In this document: one piece after another, positions 15,848-22,928 of the stretch | Layout: every line of letters begins with the position of its first letter | Position numbering within the stretch: the first letter of the stretch is position 1 | Source: JBGSUE01 sp041753515 | GTDB taxonomy: Bacteria > Patescibacteriota > Microgenomatia > UBA10105 > UBA927 | Assembly (NCBI GenBank): GCA_041753515.1 | Contig: JBGSUE010000005.1 | Coordinates: 1-22,928, forward strand | Length of the DNA: 22,928 bases | Reading direction: 5' to 3' | Translations under genes and position numbers: made by a program | Notes under the pieces: model-generated | Seen by the model: the letters and a program-made list of their open reading frames with translations, nothing else | The model's database searches: none | What the model was told of the DNA's origin: nothing

Positions 15848-16777
15848 TTATTTTTCCCCTACATACAGGACTTCTTTTTCCAGTTCCACACCAAACCTGT
15901 TTTTCACGGCAGTTTTCATCAGATCCATTAATTTTAGCACATCGGAACTTGTCGCAGAACCGGAATTAACGATAAAATTCGCATGGACATCCGAAATTGC
16001 TGCACCACCAAAAGATCGCGACGATATTCCGGAATGATCTACCAGATACCCGGCTGATTGTACAGTGTTCTTGAATACGCATCCGGCGGTGAATACTCCC
16101 TGAGGCTGAGTGTTTCTTCGGTACCGGATACTTGTATTTGCAATTTCCCATAACGCATCTTTATCACCGGGATGTAATGCAAAAATCGTATCCAGTATGA
16201 TGTCGCCGGTTTTTTGAATACTGCTGTAACCATAGGAAAAATCAAAATACGACCGGCCGACTGACTTGATCTCTCCTCCAGCGGTCATCACCGTTGCGCT
16301 GAAAACAGCATCACCCACATACCCGTTGGGATGTGTCCATTTTGCATTCATTGCAACCGCACCACCGACCGTTCCGGGAAGCCCCAAATGCATTTGAAGC
16401 CCTCCAAGTCCATTGTCAACCGTAAACCGGACCAGCTGGTTCATGAATGTTCCCGACAATGCTTTGATATACACTGCATTTGGTGTATGTTTCGTATTGC
16501 CGCCGGTACGTCCCACGAATGAGATACCCCGCATGGCGTTTTTAATCACCAGTCCGTCAAACCCTGTATCGGATACAAGTATGTTTGAGCCGCCGCCAAG
16601 AAAAAACACCGGTATGAGCGCATTTTTCGCAGCCTTCACAGCACGGACGCACTCATCGGCAGTTTTTACTTCCAGAAAGTACCGTGCCGGTCCGCCGATC
16701 TTAAATGTTGTATGCGCAGCCAGAGATATATTTTCCTTCATGTTCAATCCTGCAGTTTCAAACCATGATGTTTTCAT
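15848..16777 (-). CDS. murB: MurB, UDP-N-acetylenolpyruvoylglucosamine reductase
   Basis: MurB reduces the MurA product to UDP-MurNAc with NADPH and FAD. The 309-residue protein has TTFKIGGPARYF (24-35), the FAD loop FLGGGSNILVSD (59-70), GLPGTVGGAVAMNA (132-145) and IRYRRNTQPQ. The proton-donor serine of the family (GSxFKNP context) is replaced by Cys233 in TAGCVFKNT. The catalytic Glu near the end is in LEKEVLYVG. The length and the GTVGGAVAMNA context fit a type II MurB. The start overlaps the murC stop by 4 bases. Confidence 0.95.
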   Translation of the reverse strand: MKTSWFETAGLNMKENISLAAHTTFKIGGPARYFLEVKTADECVRAVKAAKNALIPVFFLGGGSNILVSDTGFDGLVIKNAMRGISFVGRTGGNTKHTPNAVYIKALSGTFMNQLVRFTVDNGLGGLQMHLGLPGTVGGAVAMNAKWTHPNGYVGDAVFSATVMTAGGEIKSVGRSYFDFSYGYSSIQKTGDIILDTIFALHPGDKDALWEIANTSIRYRRNTQPQGVFTAGCVFKNTVQSAGYLVDHSGISSRSFGGAAISDVHANFIVNSGSATSSDVLKLMDLMKTAVKNRFGVELEKEVLYVGEK

Positions 16778-18132
16778 ACATTTTTCACGAATTCATGAGC
16801 ACTGCGATATATGTCTCCCGCACCCATAAACACGAATACAGAATGTGTACTTGTGGACTTTTTTGCAATTTCTGAGGCTGTTACATAATATACATTCTTC
16901 TGTACGGCACGTATGCGCCTGACGACATCATGACTTGAGAATGTTGGGTCGGAAATCTCACGGGCTGACGTAAAAATCGGTAAAATATACACCTCATCAG
17001 CAGAGATAAAACTTGTGGCAAACTGCGCCAGGAGCGACTTTGTACGCGAAACGGTATGCGGCTGGAATACGGCAATAATGCGTTTGCCGGGATATCTCTC
17101 TTTTGCGGCCGAAAGCGTCGCCTGAATTTCGGCAGGATGATGTGCATAATCATCTATGACGACACTATCACCGGTATCATACAGGATTTCAAATCTCCGT
17201 CCGGCTCCGGCAAATTGTGCAAGACCTCGTTCAATAACATCCCCTGATATACCAAAATATTCACAGGCAGCTGCAGCCATGGCTGCGTTTTTCATATTGT
17301 GAATTCCGGGAACTTGGATGTCCAGGCGGTATTTCATCCCACCCCGGGAGATCACATTATCCTCTTGTATGACATATGCAGAATTTTTCTGAAATCCGAC
17401 TGACATCGATTGCGGTAATCCGGACAATATGTCTGATTGGGGATCATCCGATGAAAAAATAATCCGTCCGCGAGGTGCAACGTTTTGCGCTGCCTTGATA
17501 TATGCAGCCTTCAATTCATCAAATGTTTTATAGACATCCGGATGATCATAATCGATATTAGTCACGATAAGAACCTCGGGTTTTTGCCACAAAAAACGCG
17601 GCGTTCTATCATGTGCGGGATCCGTCACATATTCGTCTGCCTCTGCGACAAATATATTTCCGGCTCCACTGTGCCCTGCAAATCCCAGTCCGTTGATATA
17701 CGGTGCACCTATCGCGTACGTGGGATCTTTTCCTGCAAGTTTCAGTACCGAAGCCAGCATGCTTGCGGTCGTCGTTTTTCCATGGCATCCGGCAACACTG
17801 ACCTGTCGATATCCATCCATGAACATTCCCAAAGCCTTTCCATGAGCCATGACGGGAATCCCGTTTTTTTTCGCAAAAAGAACCTGTGGATTGTCTGCTC
17901 CGCCGTGGGCACCTGTGTATACAACCAAGTCAGGCTGGAAATTTTCGATATGTGAAGAGGAAAATCCAGGGAGGACACATATACCGCTTTTGTGAAGCTC
18001 TCTATCCGTGGGAAACTCCTCCTCCACATCAGAGCCCACAACAGCCACCCCGCGTTCTTTTGCAATAACGGCAAGAGAGGCCATTCCCACACCCTTTATA
18101 CCCGTAAAAAATATCCGTTTATATTTTTTCAT
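16774..18132 (-). CDS. murC: MurC, UDP-MurNAc:L-alanine ligase
   Basis: MurC adds the first amino acid to UDP-MurNAc in the cytoplasm. The 452-residue protein has the Rossmann-like start FFTGIKGVGMASLAVIA, the ATP loop VAGCHGKTTTASML (113-126), the metal-binding EADEY at about 169-173, NIDYDHPDVY (MurC typical, about 192-201) and the late DDYAHHPAEI segment (about 315-324). The last of these separates MurC and Mpl from MurD/E/F. Mpl is the alternative, but the N-terminal loop and its place between pgeF and murB favour MurC. The start overlaps the pgeF end by 14 bases. Confidence 0.94.
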   Translation of the reverse strand: MKKYKRIFFTGIKGVGMASLAVIAKERGVAVVGSDVEEEFPTDRELHKSGICVLPGFSSSHIENFQPDLVVYTGAHGGADNPQVLFAKKNGIPVMAHGKALGMFMDGYRQVSVAGCHGKTTTASMLASVLKLAGKDPTYAIGAPYINGLGFAGHSGAGNIFVAEADEYVTDPAHDRTPRFLWQKPEVLIVTNIDYDHPDVYKTFDELKAAYIKAAQNVAPRGRIIFSSDDPQSDILSGLPQSMSVGFQKNSAYVIQEDNVISRGGMKYRLDIQVPGIHNMKNAAMAAAACEYFGISGDVIERGLAQFAGAGRRFEILYDTGDSVVIDDYAHHPAEIQATLSAAKERYPGKRIIAVFQPHTVSRTKSLLAQFATSFISADEVYILPIFTSAREISDPTFSSHDVVRRIRAVQKNVYYVTASEIAKKSTSTHSVFVFMGAGDIYRSAHEFVKNV

Positions 18133-18838
18133 ATATTCCGATAAAACTCATATTCATGCCGCATGAATCCGGATATGTGTACCTGTATGAAAAAAAACTA
18201 TCATGATTGCAGGACGTACAAATTCCTGCAGTATCGATATGATGTGCCGAAATTCCTATATTCATCAGGTCCGATTGTATACAATTGGCAAGATTTAATC
18301 GATATGTGCTGCCAATTCTTACGACACATGACGGATTTCCTGCGTACGCCTTCATAAACCGTTCACCACGACTCCCGTCAACATCATAACAGCAATCCAG
18401 AATCGATGGCCCGATTGCCGCATAGAGTGAATGTACCGACGATGAAATATCGTGTACTGTATGGAGAGTAATTTTGGCAAGAGTTCCCTTCCACCCGGAA
18501 TGAACGGCGGCAACCCTGTGCGTGACTGTGTCATACAGCAATACGGGTACACAATCGGCTGATTTTACACCGACGATAATGCCTGCATCAGCTGTCTCAA
18601 GCGCATCCCCCACATCAACCGAAGAATATCCGTCAACGCTCAGGATCTTACTTCCGTGTACTTGTGTTGCAGTTTTAATATCAGGCGTGTCATACTTTAA
18701 TGTTTTCACAAGCTTCCGGCGGGATGCACTCTCTCTCATATCCCCAAACATCTTCCCGCTGAATCCATGTATAACGGGAAAATTATTAAACAATGCCGAC
18801 TGATAGACACCCGGTATATTTTCGAAAAACATATACAT
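18119..18838 (-). CDS. pgeF: PgeF/YfiH-family multicopper-like (laccase domain) protein
   Basis: A 239-residue member of the YfiH (Cu-oxidase_4, laccase-domain) family, near the usual 240-260. The metal ligands are His61 (TQVHGSK), Cys96 (SADCVPVLLYD) and His113 (AAVHSGWKGT), and the end has CTSCNHDSFFSYR. In E. coli the YfiH protein is reported to remove faulty UDP-MurNAc-L-Ser made by MurC, hence peptidoglycan editing factor; other members act on purine nucleosides. Here the gene overlaps murC by 14 bases, so the editing role fits the context well. Its ATG follows the ftsI stop with no gap (TAAATG). Confidence 0.92.
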   Translation of the reverse strand: MYMFFENIPGVYQSALFNNFPVIHGFSGKMFGDMRESASRRKLVKTLKYDTPDIKTATQVHGSKILSVDGYSSVDVGDALETADAGIIVGVKSADCVPVLLYDTVTHRVAAVHSGWKGTLAKITLHTVHDISSSVHSLYAAIGPSILDCCYDVDGSRGERFMKAYAGNPSCVVRIGSTYRLNLANCIQSDLMNIGISAHHIDTAGICTSCNHDSFFSYRYTYPDSCGMNMSFIGIYEKI

Positions 18839-20515
18839 TTACCCTGACGGGGGTATGCTGTAATACAGCATCAGTTTTTTTGCAATATCGAAAAACAGGG
18901 GTGCTGCCGTCTCAGACCCCCAGGGGGAACTTTGCGGTTCCCGCAGTGTGACAAGTATAACAAATTTTGGATTGTCAGCCGGTGCAAATCCGATAAACGA
19001 GGCAATTGTTTTCTTCTCATCATAATGTCCGGCGACAGGTATCTGGGCAGTCCCCGTTTTTCCTGCAATCCTGTATCCTTTGGGCTTTGCCCATTTTGAT
19101 TCACCCTTATCAACCGCTTCAACCATCATTTCTGTCACGATATTGGCGGTTGATTGGGAAAAAACCCTTCTGACGACTTTCGGTTGTATTGTCTTTACCG
19201 ACCCGTCCTCTTCGATAAAATTCTTTACAACGCGCGGTGCAAGGAGATTTCCCCCATTGGCAATTGCCGATACAGCCCGTACCATCTGCAGAGGAGTCAC
19301 CGCTATCCCCTGTCCGAAAGATGCTGTAGCCAGATCGATATCCTTCCATTCATCATCCGGCCGGATCTGTGGAGATGTTTCATCCTCAAGGTCAATCCCG
19401 GTAATGTCCCCGAACCCCATGTCACGGATATGTGCTAAAAGAGCATCTTTTCCCAACCGTTGTGCCACAAATGTCATACCCACATTGGAGGAATGAATGA
19501 GGACTTCACGCATAGTGACCATGCCGCGGTATGTATCATCCCACGTTTTTATAGAATATTGCCCTATTCGTACCGGACCGCTCTCATGAAAAGTCGAGTC
19601 AGGAGTAACAACGCCTTCGTCAATTCCGGCTGCCATGACAAGTACTTTAAACGTTGAACCGGGTTCGTAACCAGCCGATACCACTGGATTTTTATATAAT
19701 GACTGGTCAAACAAAGTGTACGTCTGCGGATCGTATGATGGATATGATGCCATGGCAAGGATTCCGCCGCTTTGAGGATCCATGACAACCACGCTCCCCT
19801 CAACAGCCCCGTATTTCTTCATTCCCGAGGTAAGAGCGGATTCCGATATTTCCTGGACAACCCGGTCCAACCACAGTCCGAGCGTTCTTCCGTTTGTTGC
19901 AGGGACCCGTTTCATCCCGGCTATCACAATCGGATTGCCGCGTGCATCTTTCTCCTGCGAAACATACCCTTCCGATCCGGTCAGATCACGGTTATACATT
20001 CCTTCAAGTCCGAAATATCCTTTTTCTTCTCCTTTTTCGTCATATCCGACAAATCCCAAAAGGTGTGCTGCCATAGAGCTTTCCGGATAAAACCTTTTTG
20101 ATTCATCCTCAAGCCCCAATCCTTCCATGTCCAGATTCCGGATCATATCGGCCATAACCGGATCTACTTTATGAGCCAACGGCACCCAATACAGTGATGG
20201 ATCTGATATGCGTCTAAAAATATATTCCGGTTCCGTCATGAGGATCATCCCTACTTTTTCTGAAAATACGGTAGGATTTTGAATAAGCTTTGGCTGGGCA
20301 TAGACAAGATATGCGGGAACGCTCATGACAATTGGATTCCCGAACGTATCCACAATCGAACCCCTGCCGGGAGGAATCCGCAGAACAAATGCATGCTGTC
20401 TGAATGCTTTATCTTTATAATGGGAACTTTCCACAACCGTCAATTGGAAAAGGCGTGCTATAAGGAATACATACAGAAGACTTATACCCATCTGGAATAA
20501 CCGAATTCTGCCCAT
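18839..20515 (-). CDS. ftsI: FtsI/PBP2-like class B penicillin-binding protein
   Basis: Transpeptidase that cross-links septal peptidoglycan outside the membrane. The 558-residue protein has one N-terminal helix (about 8-27), a pedestal domain starting at RIPPGRGSIVDTFGNPIV, and a transpeptidase domain with the three motifs: catalytic Ser287 in STFK (287-290), SSN (342-344) and KTGT (486-489). There are no PASTA domains at the end, which closes with LMLYYSIPPSG. Position after the ftsL-like gene and partner to ftsW in the cluster supports FtsI. The gap to the ftsL-like stop is 5 bases. Confidence 0.95.
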   Translation of the reverse strand: MGRIRLFQMGISLLYVFLIARLFQLTVVESSHYKDKAFRQHAFVLRIPPGRGSIVDTFGNPIVMSVPAYLVYAQPKLIQNPTVFSEKVGMILMTEPEYIFRRISDPSLYWVPLAHKVDPVMADMIRNLDMEGLGLEDESKRFYPESSMAAHLLGFVGYDEKGEEKGYFGLEGMYNRDLTGSEGYVSQEKDARGNPIVIAGMKRVPATNGRTLGLWLDRVVQEISESALTSGMKKYGAVEGSVVVMDPQSGGILAMASYPSYDPQTYTLFDQSLYKNPVVSAGYEPGSTFKVLVMAAGIDEGVVTPDSTFHESGPVRIGQYSIKTWDDTYRGMVTMREVLIHSSNVGMTFVAQRLGKDALLAHIRDMGFGDITGIDLEDETSPQIRPDDEWKDIDLATASFGQGIAVTPLQMVRAVSAIANGGNLLAPRVVKNFIEEDGSVKTIQPKVVRRVFSQSTANIVTEMMVEAVDKGESKWAKPKGYRIAGKTGTAQIPVAGHYDEKKTIASFIGFAPADNPKFVILVTLREPQSSPWGSETAAPLFFDIAKKLMLYYSIPPSG

Positions 20516-20520
20516 ACTCC

Positions 20521-20817
20521 CTATCTTACCGCAATACGACGCAAAAACGCATCGGAAAAGTACGCGATATCCGTTGGAGCAATAAAACCCATATCAAGTG
20601 CTTTTTTGGAAATCGTGGCAAGTGATGCTGCTTGTGCAATGTGCTGCTCAATGAGAGCATTTTCACGAACAAAGTGCCCTTCACGAATTTCCGCCTCCGT
20701 GACCATCCGGCCTAGAACGGATAACTCATTATTCATTACAAACCGGGCAACACAAAGGACTACGATCATCAGATACATGATTTTCTGTATGAAAGATATC
20801 CATTGACCTGATTTCAT
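20521..20817 (-). CDS. ftsL: FtsL/DivIC-like small division protein
   Basis: A 98-residue bitopic protein: short cytoplasmic start, one membrane helix at about 12-29, then a helical segment with heptad-like spacing (NELSVLGRMVTEAEIREGHFVRENALIEQHI) that could be a coiled coil. Sequence identity in FtsL is poor everywhere, so the call rests mainly on size, topology and position between rsmH and ftsI, its invariant place in dcw clusters. DivIC is the alternative. Its ATG overlaps the rsmH stop by 4 bases. Confidence 0.75.
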   Translation of the reverse strand: MKSGQWISFIQKIMYLMIVVLCVARFVMNNELSVLGRMVTEAEIREGHFVRENALIEQHIAQAASLATISKKALDMGFIAPTDIAYFSDAFLRRIAVR

Positions 20818-21680
20818 ATTTTTTTATAGATTCTCAATTTTGCACTTCGTGACCGTCTATTTGTACGTATTTCTTCCTTATCCGCGCTCAGAGGTTTTTT
20901 CGTCACCTTCATAACATCACTGCGTTTACTCATATCCAGCTTTACGATCCTATCCTCAAGTGAATGAAACGTGATGACTGCCAATATCCCACCGGTTTTC
21001 AATACCCCCACCGCCTCATGTATTCCCTTTCTCACAGTGCCCAGTTCATTGTTTACTGCAATTCTCAGCGCCTGAAAAACCCGTGAAACTACCCCTGTCG
21101 TATCGGACCCGTGTATGGCAGTGCCGATAATTCCCACCAGTTCTCCGGTTGTTTCAATTGTTTTTACGGCACGGGAGCGAACAATAGCCACACAAATTGC
21201 CCGAGCACGCTTTTCTTCACCATACTGAGAAATGATTTCATACAACTCCTCCTGACTATACCCACTGACAATATCGCCGGCTGTCGCAGATCCTGACCGG
21301 TCAAACCTCATGTCCAATGGTCCATCCCGAAGGTAGGAAAATCCGCGCGATGCGTCGTTCAACTGATGGCTCGATAATCCAAAATCCAATAAAACGCCGT
21401 CAACTGCAGGAATATTCATACCTGCTGTTATTGACCCAATATCCGCGAATGATCCGTGAACGAGCCGATACCGGTCTTTTCCCAACGGACCTAAGACTTT
21501 TTCTGATTCCTGTATGGCGTCGGGATCTCTATCAATCCCCACCACATACGCACCGCCAACAGCTAATGCGTGTGCATGTCCGGCTCCGCCCACTGTCCCG
21601 TCGACAATTATTTTGTTGTTAAGGGGGGAAAAAGCAGCAATAACTTCTCTTAGAAGCACCGGCTCATGGTAGGCACTCAT
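20814..21680 (-). CDS. rsmH: RsmH (MraW), 16S rRNA m4C1402 methyltransferase
   Basis: Methylates N4 of C1402 in 16S rRNA using S-adenosylmethionine. From the ATG at 21680 it has 288 residues. Motifs include MSAYHEPVLLREVI, the methyl-donor site VDGTVGGAGHA (26-36), LLDFGLSSHQLN, DMRFDRSG, VITFHSLEDRIVK and the basic tail NRRSRSAKLRIYKKI. An upstream ATG at 21713 would add 11 residues (MDTLSVPAQRL) inside mraZ; I choose 21680 because it forms a 4-base ATGA overlap with the mraZ stop and begins with the conserved motif. Confidence 0.95.
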   Translation of the reverse strand: MSAYHEPVLLREVIAAFSPLNNKIIVDGTVGGAGHAHALAVGGAYVVGIDRDPDAIQESEKVLGPLGKDRYRLVHGSFADIGSITAGMNIPAVDGVLLDFGLSSHQLNDASRGFSYLRDGPLDMRFDRSGSATAGDIVSGYSQEELYEIISQYGEEKRARAICVAIVRSRAVKTIETTGELVGIIGTAIHGSDTTGVVSRVFQALRIAVNNELGTVRKGIHEAVGVLKTGGILAVITFHSLEDRIVKLDMSKRSDVMKVTKKPLSADKEEIRTNRRSRSAKLRIYKKI

Positions 21681-22078
21681 AAGTCTTTGTGCTGGGACTG
21701 ATAGTGTATCCACCGTTTGTGATCCCAGATCTCAAAATGATCCCCGGCTCCCACTACTGTCACCTGACCATCGACTCCCGCATATTCCTTGAGGTGGGTA
21801 GGCAGCAATATCCGACCGAGCTTGTCTATTTCTACGCTCATGGCTCCTGCAAACAGGTACCGCCTCACATCTCTTCCCGTCTTGTCAGTGATTGATGTCT
21901 CAAGGTGTCGTCCTGCCTCTTTTTCCCATGTCTCCCTGTCGTATCCGAATATGCAGTTGTCAAATCCGCGGCTCAGTATCACATCGCTTCCGACAAGTTC
22001 TGTCCTTACTTTTCTGGGCAGTGTTATCCGCCCCCGGTCGTCTAATGCGTGTTCAAATTCCCCAAGGAATAGTTTCAT
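21677..22078 (-). CDS. mraZ: MraZ transcriptional regulator
   Basis: First gene of the cluster, 133 residues. Two SpoVT-AbrB-like halves are visible, each with a D-x-x-GR motif: DDRGRITLPRKVR (13-25) and DKLGRILLPTHLK (about 85-97). In studied bacteria MraZ forms ring oligomers and represses its own dcw promoter by binding direct TGGG-type repeats; four such boxes lie upstream here. The protein ends in WDHKRWIHYQSQ, typical of MraZ. Confidence 0.95.
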   Translation of the reverse strand: MKLFLGEFEHALDDRGRITLPRKVRTELVGSDVILSRGFDNCIFGYDRETWEKEAGRHLETSITDKTGRDVRRYLFAGAMSVEIDKLGRILLPTHLKEYAGVDGQVTVVGAGDHFEIWDHKRWIHYQSQHKDL

Positions 22079-22088
22079 GCTTCCAGTT

Positions 22089-22123
22089 TACCACTTCTTC
22101 CCATCTTTATCCATCTTGTCCCA
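22089..22123 (-). promoter_or_regulatory. MraZ operator: four direct repeats 10 bases apart
   Basis: On the minus strand the boxes are TGGGA (22123-22119), TGGAT (22113-22109), TGGGA (22103-22099) and TGGTA (22093-22089), each starting exactly 10 bases after the last, so all face the same side of the helix. The last box ends 10 bases before the mraZ ATG. This layout is that of known MraZ-binding repeats and predicts autorepression of the whole cluster. Confidence 0.8.
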
Positions 22124-22141
22124 TTTTTATATACTTGTCAA
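22113..22141 (-). promoter_or_regulatory. Promoter of the dcw cluster
   Basis: A perfect TTGACA (22141-22136) is followed after 17 bases by CAAGAT (22118-22113). The -35 is excellent and the -10 poor (3 of 6). The first MraZ box lies inside the spacer and the second begins at the last -10 base, so bound MraZ would block polymerase directly. Confidence 0.55.
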
Positions 22142-22192
22142 GGGGTATTTCACGAAGTCCCACCCACTTTTCACAAACAGGATTAATGTGTC

Positions 22193-22213
22193 ATCCCGAA
22201 CTTGATTCGGGAT
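22193..22213. repeat. Palindromic repeat (ATCCCGAA / TTCGGGAT arms)
   Basis: Perfect 8-base arms around a 5-base loop (CTTGA). The sequence, with GTC before and CTC after, resembles short palindromic elements scattered in many bacterial genomes. A perfect 12-base palindrome (TCTTCATGAAGA, 22219-22230) follows. No T-run flanks the stem, so it is not a standard terminator. It separates the orphan gene from mraZ. Confidence 0.6.
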
Positions 22214-22221
22214 CTCGTTCT

Positions 22222-22740
22222 TCATGAAGACGGACGGAAAAACAGATAGAGCGGTTCTGTATTTTTAAATCTATCTTCTTCATGGTCGCGTCGCGACTTT
22301 TGCGGAGTAGATAACCAGTGTCTCGGCGGCCAACCATACAGAAAAACGGAATCGAAAGAAAATGCGTTTTCAAATGCATCTTTTGCCTCATCCCAATTCA
22401 CCATAGCTTTTGCAACCGGATCCAGACAGGCACTTTTCAGCTGTTCTGCGCTCATACAACGTAATATTTTTGCTTTTTTTTCAAGTGCATGCTGCATAGC
22501 AAGATTTACAGATCTTCGATATTTTGACTTATAAATTTCTTCATCTAAAGGAATACTATTTACTGCATCAAAATACGCAGAGCGTACTATCTCATCCATT
22601 ACAAGCATTGCGAGTCCCCGCATGGCGAATTTTCCCTCTACCAGATTCCTTGCATCAAAAACTGATAATTGTTGTACAACCATATCTTTGTCATGATCCG
22701 GATGCCATTGTATTTTTCCTTGCTCATCAGAAATATTCAT
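22222..22740 (-). CDS. Hypothetical protein, probably lacking its true N-terminus
   Basis: I do not recognise this protein. From the first ATG (22740) it has 172 residues, soluble-looking, with a helical middle (about 45-125) and a Trp/Pro/Arg-rich end. The same frame is open upstream to 22806 and the extra codons read like coding sequence (THSFYGNPNEVWFLDGKVH), ending at a TAA at 22809-22807. No ATG is found in that stretch. This suggests the gene once started further upstream and was cut by the element to its right. A 13-base palindrome (GTCGCG-T-CGCGAC, 22285-22297) and repeat-like bases lie at its 3' end, so the C-terminus may also be altered. Confidence 0.55.
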   Translation of the reverse strand: MNISDEQGKIQWHPDHDKDMVVQQLSVFDARNLVEGKFAMRGLAMLVMDEIVRSAYFDAVNSIPLDEEIYKSKYRRSVNLAMQHALEKKAKILRCMSAEQLKSACLDPVAKAMVNWDEAKDAFENAFSFDSVFLYGWPPRHWLSTPQKSRRDHEEDRFKNTEPLYLFFRPSS

Positions 22741-22802
22741 ATGTACTTTTCCGTCTAGAAACCATACTTCATTCGGATTACCATAAAAACTATGGGTCTT
22801 GC

Positions 22803-22847
22803 CCAGTTAAGCACTAGTACAATCTAAGTATTAGTGCGATAAACTGG
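22803..22847. repeat. Interrupted inverted repeat before the putative transposase
   Basis: CCAGTT (22803-22808) pairs with AACTGG (22842-22847) and GCACTA (22811-22816) with TAGTGC (22832-22837), with small internal loops of 2 and 4 bases and a 15-base loop. Such a hairpin just before a transposase start could limit read-through expression, or be part of an element end. A TACAAT in the loop (22818-22823) could serve as a -10. Confidence 0.55.
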
Positions 22848-22853
22848 ACAAAT

Positions 22854-22928
22854 ATGACCATCAAGTTCTGCATGCGGTTAAACCGCAATAAAGTTAGTCT
22901 CATAGTTAAGTTGTTTGCTCGTGATATC
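22854..22928 (+). CDS. Start of a putative IS1595-like transposase, partial
   Basis: The frame is open from ATG 22854 through the window end (25 codons). The last part, RNKVSLIVKLFARDI, has the helix pattern seen at the start of IS1595-type transposases of Patescibacteria, where a short basic stretch is followed by a helix and a helix-turn-helix. The evidence is one short segment, so this is a guess guided by context. A perfect hairpin (TGCGGTT-A-AACCGCA, 22873-22887) lies inside its first codons. Confidence 0.35.
   Translation, partial: MTIKFCMRLNRNKVSLIVKLFARDI

Larger units (their letters stand above)
22800..22928 (+). mobile_element. Possible left end of an IS1595-like element, cut by the window edge
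   Basis: Three signs support it: a frame on the left that loses coding character near 22800, an interrupted inverted repeat at 22803-22847, and a frame on the plus strand starting at 22854 with a transposase-like start. The exact end and any target-site duplication cannot be set because the other end is outside the window. Confidence 0.35.

Noticed and set aside
21681..21713. Upstream start for RsmH
   Set aside because: It lies inside mraZ and adds residues before the conserved YHEPVLL motif; the ATGA overlap start is better.
1..22928. UGA recoded as a sense codon, CRISPR array, defence system
   Set aside because: UGA ends mraZ and other genes at ATGA overlaps; there are no regularly spaced repeats and no nuclease, helicase or toxin-antitoxin motifs that I can recognise.

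Overview
The window is dominated by one long, tightly packed division and cell wall (dcw) gene cluster, all on the minus strand from about 22078 down to 5370. In transcription order it reads mraZ, rsmH, a short ftsL-like gene, ftsI, pgeF (YfiH family), murC, murB, murA, a GlmU-like sugar nucleotidyltransferase (split by a frameshift), a CvpA-CAP fusion, dgkA, mraY, ftsW, murG, ftsQ, ftsA, ftsZ. Seven neighbouring pairs share a 4-base start/stop overlap, and most other junctions are 0 to 20 bases, so the block looks like one transcription unit. Its promoter and MraZ operator lie just upstream of mraZ, where four direct repeats of the TGGGA type sit exactly 10 bases apart next to a TTGACA -35 box.

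The order of the genes, their small size, the several orphan proteins and the overall moderate GC suggest an uncultured member of the Candidate Phyla Radiation (Patescibacteria), most like Microgenomates. This is inference from gene content and style; no 16S or ribosomal protein gene is present. UGA is used as a stop inside the ATGA overlaps, which argues against the UGA-recoding Gracilibacteria and Absconditabacteria.

Left of the cluster (1-5340) is accessory territory: the start of a DUF2079-type membrane protein leaving the window on the minus strand, a divergent DsbB/BdbC-like thiol oxidase, a 528-residue orphan, a membrane-anchored extracytoplasmic protein, a 426-residue orphan and a 193-residue orphan. 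The plus-strand genes here share a TGGTATAAT or TGGTATACT extended -10 element, and the DUF2079/dsbB pair seems to be read from two divergent promoters whose transcripts would start at or next to the start codon. Right of the cluster (22079-22928) are the mraZ control region, a short palindromic repeat, an orphan gene whose reading frame runs past its first ATG as if its 5' end had been cut off, and the start of what may be an IS1595-like transposase with an inverted repeat upstream.

Functionally the cluster joins precursor synthesis (GlmU-like, MurA, MurB, MurC, with PgeF as a likely proofreader of MurC), the lipid steps (DgkA, MraY, MurG), polymerisation (FtsW, FtsI) and the Z-ring and its partners (FtsL, FtsQ, FtsA, FtsZ). 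MurD, MurE, MurF and Ddl are not in the window. No stretch over 300 bases lacks a gene. I saw no rRNA, tRNA, CRISPR array or convincing intrinsic terminator.
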